Part shown: piece by piece, positions 1 through 5,725 of the stretch
Layout: every line of letters starts with the position of its first letter
Position numbering within the stretch: position 1 is the first letter of the stretch
Assembly (NCBI GenBank): GCA_938003605.1
Contig: CALKYD010000050.1
Location: forward strand, 1 to 8,257
Direction of reading: 5' to 3'
DNA from: an uncultured Sulfolobales archaeon
GTDB taxonomy: Archaea; Thermoproteota; Thermoprotei_A; Sulfolobales; Desulfurococcaceae
Length of the DNA: 8,257 nt
Program-made: the position numbers and the translations under genes
The notes under the pieces: model-generated
Told to the model about the DNA's origin: nothing
Database searches by the model: none
The model's input: only the letters and a program-made list of their open reading frames with translations

Positions 1-1970
1 GTTAAATCCCTTTGCTCACTTATGAGTGGAATTCTCTTAACTGATACTAGTTTCACGTAAGCCATTTCCTCAACGCTTATTGGAGAGCTTGAGTAATAAG
101 TGTTGAATACGCTGCCAAAGCTTGACATGTCTTTTTGAACAGCATACACTAATGCCTTTACCAAGATGGAGTCGAAGGCCTTATTGTTCCACGCTAATGG
201 AAGTTGCATAGGCGTAGGAGCGCTAAGTAAGTTAAAGTACTCAGTTAAGCCATAGCCAGCTGCAGTAACATAATCGGCTAGCCCAGCTAAATCAATCGTG
301 GGGGCGTAATACGTTTCCGACGCACCAGTAGCTGTAAGCGCGAAGATAGGTCTCCCCAAGCTTACTCTAGCGCTGCCCCACAGAGGCTGTTCTACTGTAA
401 CTACTTCAGATACTATGAGGTAGGCCTTCGACGCATTCAACTTCTTAGCTAGATGACTCAACCTAGCTACAGCCCGGTACTCGTCGCTCACAAGTATGTT
501 GGCTAGCAAGGCCTTTTGCTCATTGCTTGAGGGAGGGCTGGCGACAACGTATGCATTAGCGTAACCAACCGCCCAGAACGCATAGCTCTCTCCAGCTACT
601 ACTAGTGAGCCTTCATCAATTAATGATAGCAGGTCAAGTACGTATGATGTATTCAGTTCTTCAGCGAATAAATCCCTAGATAAGCCTCCATAGAATACCC
701 TCGGCCTTTCCTTGACTATAGTAATTGATGATGCTCCCTCAGCTACAGCCATTAAAGCCACGAGTCCCGCAAGCAGTACAGCCAACGCCATTCTTATGGA
801 CTTCTTGCCCACCCTCATGAATACTGCAGCTAGCTTAAACAACATTAGGGCTATCATTGGGGCAGCGAGCGCTGAAGCATAGATCGATAGGGATGGATCT
901 ATGTAACTGGAAATAACTGCAGTAAGGAATCCTGCAGGCATTGAGAATAACAGGTACTTTCTCCAAACAGTCATGCTTCGCGAAGCATTCACAAGAAATA
1001 CTAGTGAAGCTGGCGCAAATATTGAGAGCGCGCTGTAATCAGCTATAGGCCTGTACGACTTAGAGTAGAATTCTCCTGGGGCTTGGAGAGTAAACGCCCT
1101 GCCTGCAACGAGTGAAAAAGCTACGGCAGAGATTATGGAGAGTGCTATTAGTGAAAGTTTAGCTGCATTCATCAATGGCTCTGCAGACGATTTCCTCAAC
1201 AGCATTAAATCCATCGACCCCGCTGCAATTGCTGAAGCAAGTAGCATTGATGAGAGTAGTTGAGGGAAAGTAAAGTACTTCAATCCCACTACTGCCTGAA
1301 CAGCTAGTGGCACAGCTAGTATGGCTGCTCCATAAGCTATCTCCCTAAGCTCTATCCTTCTAGAAAACACTCTGTAGAATAGGTAAGTGGAGTAAATTAC
1401 TGCAGTGACCCAGGCGCTGCTCCAAAAGATCCAGGTTAGTGTTGCAAGGACTACGCCTGCTAGGAACCAATGCCTCCTCCCACCGTCCAAGTACCTAGAT
1501 GTAGCTATGGCTAGGAGTAGGCCTAGTGAAGCCATAGTGTATGTGCCGAACATATTCGCCCTAAACCAATAGCTCATCGCTGGACTGAGGGCCAGCATTA
1601 GAGACGATATGCCAGCAACAAGATCGTTTTTAAATGCCTCGCGAGATAATGCGTAAACCCCAACAACTAGCGCAAACCCCATAATTACTGTAAACCACTC
1701 CAATTCTACACCTGCTTTAGCTAAAACGTAGGTCAGTAGAGTCGGCAGTTTAAATAAGTCTACTCCATCTGGGTAGGCAAACTTATAGTTAATGGAGTCA
1801 TCGGTAGTTGCAAAGTGTTTGTAAACTACTTTGTGGAACCAGGAGCAGTTGTCGTCAGCTACATTGCTGTAGCTAACGAATGCATACAGAAACAGCACTG
1901 CTACAGTGAGTGAAGCTGCTAACAGTATGAAGCCATAAGTGCTCGCAACCTTATGCACCACTCCATTCAT
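1..1970 (-). CDS. STT3/AglB-like oligosaccharyltransferase homologue with degenerate catalytic motifs, C-terminus outside window
   Basis: The first 656 codons are present, starting at ATG 1968-1970; an in-frame TGA two codons upstream fixes this as the longest start. The reading frame stays open to the left edge. The layout is that of STT3, the membrane enzyme that moves lipid-linked glycan onto asparagine: a first helix at about 11-33, an outer loop with DDNCSWFH (39-46) and YPDG (66-69), many more helices to about 410, then a soluble domain. The DD before WFH matches the first acidic motif of the family. The second acidic motif should follow SYWFRA (133-138) but reads NMFGTYT. The loop that normally carries a TIXE/SVxE glutamate reads YSKSYRP (302-308). 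The WWDYG position reads GESYA (460-464), followed by FW and an otherwise typical STT3 C-terminal core. Family membership is fairly sure; loss of activity is inferred. A GT-C enzyme with another job is possible. Confidence 0.8.
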   Translation of the reverse strand, partial: MNGVVHKVASTYGFILLAASLTVAVLFLYAFVSYSNVADDNCSWFHKVVYKHFATTDDSINYKFAYPDGVDLFKLPTLLTYVLAKAGVELEWFTVIMGFALVVGVYALSREAFKNDLVAGISSLMLALSPAMSYWFRANMFGTYTMASLGLLLAIATSRYLDGGRRHWFLAGVVLATLTWIFWSSAWVTAVIYSTYLFYRVFSRRIELREIAYGAAILAVPLAVQAVVGLKYFTFPQLLSSMLLASAIAAGSMDLMLLRKSSAEPLMNAAKLSLIALSIISAVAFSLVAGRAFTLQAPGEFYSKSYRPIADYSALSIFAPASLVFLVNASRSMTVWRKYLLFSMPAGFLTAVISSYIDPSLSIYASALAAPMIALMLFKLAAVFMRVGKKSIRMALAVLLAGLVALMAVAEGASSITIVKERPRVFYGGLSRDLFAEELNTSYVLDLLSLIDEGSLVVAGESYAFWAVGYANAYVVASPPSSNEQKALLANILVSDEYRAVARLSHLAKKLNASKAYLIVSEVVTVEQPLWGSARVSLGRPIFALTATGASETYYAPTIDLAGLADYVTAAGYGLTEYFNLLSAPTPMQLPLAWNNKAFDSILVKALVYAVQKDMSSFGSVFNTYYSSSPISVEEMAYVKLVSVKRIPLISEQRDL

Positions 1971-2013
1971 TCCTCAAGCCCCCTAGGTTCATCTACTAGA
2001 AGTAGAACCATTG

Positions 2014-2021
2014 CTAAAATA
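2014..2021 (-). promoter_or_regulatory. Candidate TATA box for the STT3-like gene
   Basis: On the minus strand the sequence reads TATTTTAG, centred about 48 bases before the ATG at 1970. Transcription would begin near 1992 and leave a leader of about 20 bases. The only SD-like stretch is a short GAGGA beside the ATG. This is a motif reading only; the palindrome-like AGATATAAGT at 2061-2070 could also serve this strand. Confidence 0.35.
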
Positions 2022-2061
2022 CCCTTATGCGGCTGTGCTCGGCAAAGCTGTTTTAGTTAGA

Positions 2062-2069
2062 GATATAAG
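2062..2069 (+). promoter_or_regulatory. Candidate TATA box for the small membrane protein gene
   Basis: GATATAAG is a good archaeal TATA match. It is centred about 31 bases before the TTG at 2096, so transcription would start near 2091 and give an almost leaderless message. The intergenic region is shared with the divergent STT3-like gene. Confidence 0.45.
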
Positions 2070-2095
2070 TGTAGCGAGGAGTAGAGCTTAAACAG

Positions 2096-2494
2096 TTGTT
2101 TCGCTTGGGGAGACTCGTGCCGTCTAGGAAGCGTGTTCCCAGAGGTATGGTTGCGCAAATGCTTAGCTTTGACACGCTCAGCAACTCCCTACTTAAGTTG
2201 TCCATGACAGCACTTATTGCAGTAGCACTCATTGTGTTGAGCGAGTGGCCGAGTAGCTTAAGCTATTATGCTGTCTTCCCGACGACGGTTGGCTACAGAG
2301 CCCTCGGCCTATCAACGATGGTGACGGCTTTTGCTCTAATATCAATACTGATCGCGCTCCTACTGCTAAAGTATTTGAAGTATGTAGAGAGGGGGGATGT
2401 CATTGAGACAGATCTAGGGTTCACCTTCCTAGTACTAGCTTCAATTACAGAAGCCATAGCAGTGATCGTCTTACTAGCTCTATCACTCTCGTAA
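2096..2494 (+). CDS. Small three-helix membrane protein of unknown function
   Basis: I do not recognise this 132-aa protein. It has a strongly basic N-terminus (residues 1-17, with seven Arg or Lys), a hydrophobic helix at about 33-49, a short loop rich in aromatics (51-70), a second helix at about 72-94 and a third at about 109-131. The link between helices 2 and 3 is short and acidic (ERGDVIETD). There are no cysteines and no catalytic motif I can name. The TTG start at 2096 fits the TATA box just upstream; ATG 2147 and ATG 2159 are in-frame alternatives that would remove the basic tail, and GAGGT at 2142-2146 lies 12 bases before the second. The gene is divergent from the STT3-like gene across about 125 bases and convergent with carS. 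A role beside the STT3-like protein is possible but rests only on position. Confidence 0.6.
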   Translation: MFRLGRLVPSRKRVPRGMVAQMLSFDTLSNSLLKLSMTALIAVALIVLSEWPSSLSYYAVFPTTVGYRALGLSTMVTAFALISILIALLLLKYLKYVERGDVIETDLGFTFLVLASITEAIAVIVLLALSLS

Positions 2495-2545
2495 CTGAAG
2501 GAGTTGAAGATCAGCTTAATGAACTGAGATCTATTGAACGCGCCG

Positions 2546-3079
2546 TCACCAAGGCCTATTCTTCAGCCTCATTACGTACGCTATGTAGTTGGTTGCGATG
2601 TGGAGAATGATTATTGTTATAAGCGATAACGCTATGAAGCCGAGGTCTTTAGGAATAGACAGGCTGCCAAAAGCCACGTAGATCGATGTAGCGAAGAGGG
2701 CAAAGTCCAATTGATCTAGCAGTGGAGCAGGATCCCCTCTACCTAATCCAAGCCTCCTCTTTATAAATGAGCCAGCCAAATCTCCTAGAAGAGCTGCTGC
2801 TGACGCCGTTAATAGTATGGGGATTAAGCTAGTGGAATTAAAGTACGTTGATAGGGCTAGCGATGCCATATATCCTCCGAGCAAGCCCGTCGCCAGCCCT
2901 TCCCAAGTCTTTCCATCGCCAAGGATCCTCCTTCCATCAATCCACAGCCTCCTTCCATCAATAGGCTTTGACCCATTTACTAGGACAGGCATGGCGTTTG
3001 CAACCATGGGTGCTCCATAGAGTTTAATGAAGTTCTCTAGGAAAGCGCTTAGCTCAGCAATGCTCAACCCACGTGACAC
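2546..3079 (-). CDS. carS: CDP-archaeol synthase (CDP-2,3-bis-(O-geranylgeranyl)-sn-glycerol synthase)
   Basis: CarS (EC 2.7.7.67) is an integral membrane enzyme that joins CTP and unsaturated archaetidic acid to give CDP-archaeol, the activated precursor of archaeal phospholipid head groups. Family marks are clear: PMVANAMPVLV (24-34), then NG, PIDGRR and WIDGRR, then ILGDGKTWEG (52-61), which is the hallmark nucleotide-binding segment. Further on come GDLAGSFIKRR (99-109) and LLDQLDF (120-126), and the end reads TNYIAYVMRLKNRPW, close to the usual C-terminus. At 177 aa with about four or five helices it has normal length. The 5' end overlaps the upstream RadB-like gene. GTG 3079 is the longest start and gives a 26-base overlap; TTG 3067 (14-base overlap) is preceded by AAGGTG at 3082-3077 with a 9-base spacer and may be the true start. 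It is likely co-transcribed with the RadB-like gene. Confidence 0.92.
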   Translation of the reverse strand: MSRGLSIAELSAFLENFIKLYGAPMVANAMPVLVNGSKPIDGRRLWIDGRRILGDGKTWEGLATGLLGGYMASLALSTYFNSTSLIPILLTASAAALLGDLAGSFIKRRLGLGRGDPAPLLDQLDFALFATSIYVAFGSLSIPKDLGFIALSLITIIILHIATNYIAYVMRLKNRPW

Positions 3080-3722
3080 CTTGACTACTTATTTCAAACA
3101 ATACGCGTTTTTCACTAAAGTTACGTGGCTTCACGACTCTTATAGCTCTCCCCCCATTGCTTTTAACGAGCTGGAGGATTACGTCAAACCAGTATCCAAG
3201 TATTTTCATGCCGCTTGCAGCTACATCGCCTTCATCAATTGCCCTTACTTGAGCTGATGCAAAGGCTGCTCCCCCACGCTCCTCTGCCCACTTCCTCATC
3301 AATGAAGCGCTTAGCCCGAGCTTCTCTATAGAGTGCTCTGAGTATGCTTCAAGCCTATATAGGGAGTTGATGCTGTCAATGAATAGGGCCTTGAAGTCCA
3401 TGGATTTAAGCGCGAGGGCCATTAAGCCGCAAGCTATTTGTTCGTCAAGTGAGTAGACTTCTGTGAAAACGACGTTCTCATAGTCTTGAGCGATATCAGC
3501 GACTCTAGCCATGTACATTGATCCCTCAGTACTTATAAATATGGATCTGAATCCATTTAGTGAAAGCCTTCTCGCTATGTGCAGCAGTAGGGCAGTCTTT
3601 CCAGAAGCTGCTTCACCGTAGATAAGCACTGCAATGGGCGGCTCTCTCCCTATAACTGAGTCGATGAAGCCACAGCCAGTGTAGTCCAATAGTTGAACAC
3701 CCTGTGTTAACTCCTCACCCAA
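3054..3722 (-). CDS. RadB-like RecA-superfamily ATPase (RadA paralogue)
   Basis: This 222-aa protein has the RecA/RadA ATPase core without the N-terminal helix-hairpin-helix domain of RadA, as in RadB and the crenarchaeal RadA paralogues (aRadC group). Visible parts are Walker A GEAASGKT (36-43), STEG (64-67) with the likely catalytic glutamate, Walker B ALFIDSINSLYR (112-123), and a RecA-type sensor segment FASAQVRA (154-161). All key ATPase residues are present, so it should be active. Paralogues of this type are thought to modulate RadA or act in recombinational repair; a KaiC-like role cannot be excluded. The start is TTG 3722, because the first in-frame ATG lies inside the ATPase core (residue 69). 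A TATA-like box 27 bases upstream suggests a leaderless message; TTG 3689 is an alternative. The 3' end overlaps carS. Confidence 0.8.
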   Translation of the reverse strand: MGEELTQGVQLLDYTGCGFIDSVIGREPPIAVLIYGEAASGKTALLLHIARRLSLNGFRSIFISTEGSMYMARVADIAQDYENVVFTEVYSLDEQIACGLMALALKSMDFKALFIDSINSLYRLEAYSEHSIEKLGLSASLMRKWAEERGGAAFASAQVRAIDEGDVAASGMKILGYWFDVILQLVKSNGGRAIRVVKPRNFSEKRVLFEISSQGVTWVEHC

Positions 3723-3743
3723 TAAGTTTGGAGTACTTTAATG

Positions 3744-3753
3744 AATTAATAAG
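3744..3753 (-). promoter_or_regulatory. Candidate TATA box for the RadB-like/carS unit
   Basis: On the minus strand this reads CCTTATTAAT, an AT-rich box centred 27 bases before the TTG at 3722. That spacing puts the transcript start at or next to the start codon, the usual arrangement for leaderless archaeal messages. Confidence 0.45.
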
Positions 3754-3813
3754 GGTACTGGTTGCAGCCTAAGCAACTACCGTTGACGAGTCTGTGGAGA
3801 GCCCATTGTAGAA

Positions 3814-3821
3814 CTTATAAG
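3814..3821 (+). promoter_or_regulatory. Candidate TATA box for the radical SAM gene
   Basis: CTTATAAG is a strong TATA match centred near 3818. Transcription would start near 3844 and give a leader of about 40 bases that includes the SD-like GAGGT at 3869-3873. Confidence 0.45.
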
Positions 3822-3868
3822 GCCCCTAAACTCAGGGAAGCATTGGCTGGCTGAATTGCTGTAGAGTA

Positions 3869-3873
3869 GAGGT
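3869..3873 (+). promoter_or_regulatory. Ribosome binding site that supports the TTG start of the radical SAM gene
   Basis: GAGGT lies 9 bases before TTG 3883. It matters because the first in-frame ATG would fall at residue 169, after the iron-sulfur cysteines. An in-frame TAG at 3862-3864 closes the frame upstream. Confidence 0.5.
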
Positions 3874-3882
3874 TTTGAGCTG

Positions 3883-5019
3883 TTGACAGGCGTAGGGACA
3901 GGTGTTTGCAAGCTCTGTGGCTCATGGAGTGGAGCTATTAGTTCAGCTATTGGTGTATGTGTAAAGTGCCTTAGAGAGAAGTTTAGTGAAGCTAAACCAA
4001 TAGTTGATGAGAGTAGGAGAACCCTAAGATCCAAATATGGCCTCCCCCCAGCCCCCCCTAGGAGCAGTGGATTAACCTGCTCCTTTTGTTCAAATAGATG
4101 CTCAATCTCCAGTGGAGGAAAAGGTTATTGTGGAGTAGTGTGCAACAACTACGGGAAGTTGAGTTACTTAACTGGCTCGTTTAGAAAGGCAGTAGGTCTA
4201 TACTATTACGACCCTCTTCCAACTAATTGCGTGGCAGACTGGGTGTGCCCGGGATGCACAGGCGCTGGATACCCCAAGTACTCGCTTTTGCCGAAGGGGC
4301 CTGAGAGAGGATTCTACAACATTGCTGTATTCTATGGAGCATGCAACTTAGACTGCTTATACTGTCAGAACTGGGAGTATAGAGAGATGGCGTCGAAGGG
4401 GAAGCCCGAGCTCTCTATTGAGGACTTAGTTAATGCAGTTAATAAGAGGACTACATGCACATGCTTCTTCGGAGGAGATCCCGGTCCTCAAGTAGTGCAC
4501 GCTCTCATGGCCGCAAGATCCATGGTTAAAAGAGCTGAAGAAATTGGATTAAAAGTGTTCAGAGTATGTTGGGAGACTAATGGATTGATGAGCCCTGGAA
4601 TAGTTGATGAAGTGACTGAGCTAAGCCTATCGACAGGGGGCATAGTTAAGGTAGACGTAAAGGCGTGGAGCCCTGAAGTATACTATGCTCTCACAGGCAA
4701 CTACGGTAGGGATGTCTTTAGAACAGTTGAAAGAATTGCAGAGAGATTTAATGAGAGGCCCGAGCCCCCCCTACTCGTTGTAAGTACTTTACTCGTCCCA
4801 GGCTATGTTGATGAAGTTGAAGTTGAGGGAATAGTTAAGTTTATAGCTGAATTAAATAAGGACATACCCTTTAGGCTGCTGGCATTCCACCCAGATTACG
4901 CCATGAGGGATCTTCCCACTACGAGTAGGGGCCACGCTAGAGCCGCCTATAGCATTGCCTTAAGGCATGGCTTAACTAACGTAAGTATAGGTAATTGGTG
5001 GCTTCTCAGAGACTACTAG
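3883..5019 (+). CDS. Radical SAM protein of the AmrS/PflA-activase type with extra N-terminal cysteine clusters
   Basis: A 378-aa cytosolic radical SAM enzyme. The 4Fe-4S-binding CX3CX2C motif is GACNLDCLYCQNW (C154, C158, C161). It is followed by GGDP (197-200), ETNG (231-234), KVDVK (256-260), STLLVPGYVD (301-310) and FHPDY (335-339), a series typical of the glycyl-radical activase and AmmeMemoRadiSam (AmrS) group (COG1180-like). The segment CSFCSNRCSI...GYCGVVCN (66-88) matches the N-terminal cysteine block of AmrS. Two additions stand out: a zinc-ribbon-like CKLC...CVKC pair (9-12, 26-29) at the extreme N-terminus, and CVADWVCPGC (116-125) just before the core. I count 18 cysteines. The substrate is unknown. 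No AMMECR1 or MEMO gene and no glycyl radical enzyme is in the window, so its partner cannot be named. The start is TTG 3883, with GAGGT 9 bases upstream. It overlaps the convergent next gene by 14 bases. Confidence 0.85.
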   Translation: MTGVGTGVCKLCGSWSGAISSAIGVCVKCLREKFSEAKPIVDESRRTLRSKYGLPPAPPRSSGLTCSFCSNRCSISSGGKGYCGVVCNNYGKLSYLTGSFRKAVGLYYYDPLPTNCVADWVCPGCTGAGYPKYSLLPKGPERGFYNIAVFYGACNLDCLYCQNWEYREMASKGKPELSIEDLVNAVNKRTTCTCFFGGDPGPQVVHALMAARSMVKRAEEIGLKVFRVCWETNGLMSPGIVDEVTELSLSTGGIVKVDVKAWSPEVYYALTGNYGRDVFRTVERIAERFNERPEPPLLVVSTLLVPGYVDEVEVEGIVKFIAELNKDIPFRLLAFHPDYAMRDLPTTSRGHARAAYSIALRHGLTNVSIGNWWLLRDY

Positions 5020-5365
5020 TGGGCAGTACTTCCTCCTTAGTTATTAACTTAAGTATTTCCTGGGAGGCATTTCTACTAATTATCTCTATTTTTTCATATA
5101 GTTCGACTTCAATGTTATTTACTTTAATTCTTCCCTCAGCTACGTCAAAGTCTAGGACTATGTTAATTATAGCGTCCTTAGGTATTCGGTATTTTTCTAC
5201 AATAATGTTGTATATCACTGCATTGATATCGGATAACTGTTTATTCACATTCTTAGGGCTTATCTCACCACTCTTATACTTCTCCCTTAAAACAGCGTTT
5301 ACAACTTTCCTAAGCTTAATTGCGTAACCTCCAAGCCTTAATGGGCCCGTCTTTACTACGGGCAC
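5006..5365 (-). CDS. Conserved archaeal-type 119-aa protein, possibly DUF2258-like
   Basis: This is a small soluble protein with no membrane segment, cysteine or catalytic motif. The N-terminus KTGPLRLGGYAIKLRKVV (5-22) is followed by a helical stretch (about 15-59) and then by alternating hydrophobic and charged segments that look like strands (IINIVLDFDV and GRIKVNNIEVELY, 66-90). From memory this pattern resembles the archaeal family DUF2258, whose function is unknown; no search supports this here. The start is GTG 5365: the protein has no internal methionine at all, and GGTGA lies 4 bases upstream of the GTG. It ends inside the radical SAM gene on the other strand, with a 14-base tail-to-tail overlap. 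A 22-base dyad sits just upstream and may control it. Confidence 0.7.
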   Translation of the reverse strand: MPVVKTGPLRLGGYAIKLRKVVNAVLREKYKSGEISPKNVNKQLSDINAVIYNIIVEKYRIPKDAIINIVLDFDVAEGRIKVNNIEVELYEKIEIISRNASQEILKLITKEEVLPTSSL

Positions 5366-5369
5366 ATTC

Positions 5370-5374
5370 TCACC
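5370..5374 (-). promoter_or_regulatory. Ribosome binding site that decides the GTG start of the 119-aa protein
   Basis: On the minus strand GGTGA is followed by 4 bases and then GTG 5365. It is a good match to the anti-SD of archaeal 16S rRNA and supports a non-ATG start where no ATG exists in the frame. Confidence 0.55.
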
Positions 5375-5387
5375 AACTTAATAGTTT

Positions 5388-5409
5388 TACAAATAGTGTA
5401 ATATTTGTA
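5388..5409. repeat. 22-base inverted repeat, candidate operator
   Basis: TACAAATA (5388-5395) and TATTTGTA (5402-5409) are perfect 8-base inverted arms around a 6-base spacer. The dyad begins 23 bases upstream of the GTG at 5365, where the promoter of the 119-aa protein gene should lie; CAAATATTA within it on the minus strand is a possible TATA box. The size and symmetry suit a dimeric winged-helix regulator. An AT-rich hairpin without function is the alternative. Confidence 0.5.
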
Positions 5410-5546
5410 TCGTTAGCCATAGCATTCATGCCCCGCCGCGCTCGCAGTAATGAATCGCTTTCAATTAATGCATGGATTTAGCCTAACTCTGTAGACTTCA
5501 AATACTTTAAGCATTGTACGCGCGTGAGTGCATGGTTCCCCTACAT

Positions 5547-5560
5547 CCATGGATCCATGG
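5547..5560. repeat. Perfect 14-base palindrome
   Basis: CCATGGATCCATGG reads the same on both strands. CATGG also occurs at 5531-5535 and 5471-5475. It lies 166 bases before the pyrophosphorylase start, too far for a typical archaeal operator of that gene, so its role is unknown. Confidence 0.5.
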
Positions 5561-5651
5561 CTGAGTCCCTACATAAATTGAATGAAGAGCTCTAGATGCG
5601 GGTACTATGATAAAGACTTGGAGAGCTATGGGCGAAAGGTGTAAGCTCACG

Positions 5652-5671
5652 AAGCCTCCAGTGTGGAGCTT
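5652..5671 (+). terminator. Possible hairpin between the palindrome and the pyrophosphorylase promoter
   Basis: AAG and CTCCA (5652-5660, with one bulged C) can pair with TGGAGCTT (5664-5671) around a GTG loop. Only a short TT-containing tail follows. It could end a short upstream transcript or be a chance structure; there is no strong T-run. Confidence 0.2.
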
Positions 5672-5680
5672 TCCTTAACA

Positions 5681-5687
5681 TATTAAA
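5681..5687 (+). promoter_or_regulatory. Candidate TATA box for the pyrophosphorylase/pseudo-mutase unit
   Basis: TATTAAA is centred about 42 bases before TTG 5726. Transcription would start near 5711 and place GGGGGT (5715-5720) in a short leader, 5 bases before the start codon. Confidence 0.45.
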
Positions 5688-5714
5688 CCCTGTTCGTCGG
5701 CTTACTACCGTAGC

Positions 5715-5720
5715 GGGGGT
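5715..5720 (+). promoter_or_regulatory. Ribosome binding site for the pyrophosphorylase TTG start
   Basis: GGGGGT differs at one base from the archaeal consensus GGAGGT and is 5 bases before TTG 5726. It supports this start over the next in-frame ATG, which would delete the nucleotide-binding loop. Confidence 0.5.
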
Positions 5721-5725
5721 TTCTG

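Larger units (their letters stand above)
5366..5725. other. Non-coding stretch between divergent genes
   Basis: These 360 bases lie between the 119-aa protein gene and the pyrophosphorylase gene. They hold the 22-base dyad at 5388-5409, a perfect 14-base palindrome CCATGGATCCATGG at 5547-5560, a TATA-like ACTTTAAG near 5503-5510, a possible 23-codon reading frame at 5607-5678, a hairpin at 5652-5671 and the pyrophosphorylase promoter at 5681-5687. I see no tRNA, rRNA, CRISPR repeat or insertion-sequence end. The length is large for this compact window, so a small RNA is possible, but I could not identify one. Confidence 0.5.

Noticed and set aside
2817..3257. Plus-strand open frames of 67 and 76 codons
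   Set aside because: They lie opposite carS and the RadB-like gene, both well supported by conserved motifs; they have no own ribosome site or recognisable domains.
3761..3777. GTTGC...GCAAC inverted repeat between divergent promoters
   Set aside because: Arms of only five bases are expected by chance in a region of this size.
3777..4034. Minus-strand 85-codon frame
   Set aside because: It runs antisense through the promoter and cysteine-rich start of the radical SAM gene, has low-complexity content and no family features.
4995..5327. Plus-strand 110-codon hydrophobic frame
   Set aside because: It is the reverse-strand shadow of the 119-aa protein gene; apparent hydrophobicity comes from reading a Lys/Ile/Asn-rich gene backwards.
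5525..5613. C/D-box guide RNA
   Set aside because: CTGA at 5561-5564 could be a D' box, but the possible C boxes (GTGAGTG at 5524-5530, ATGATAA at 5607-5613) do not match RTGATGA and no second D box is placed correctly.
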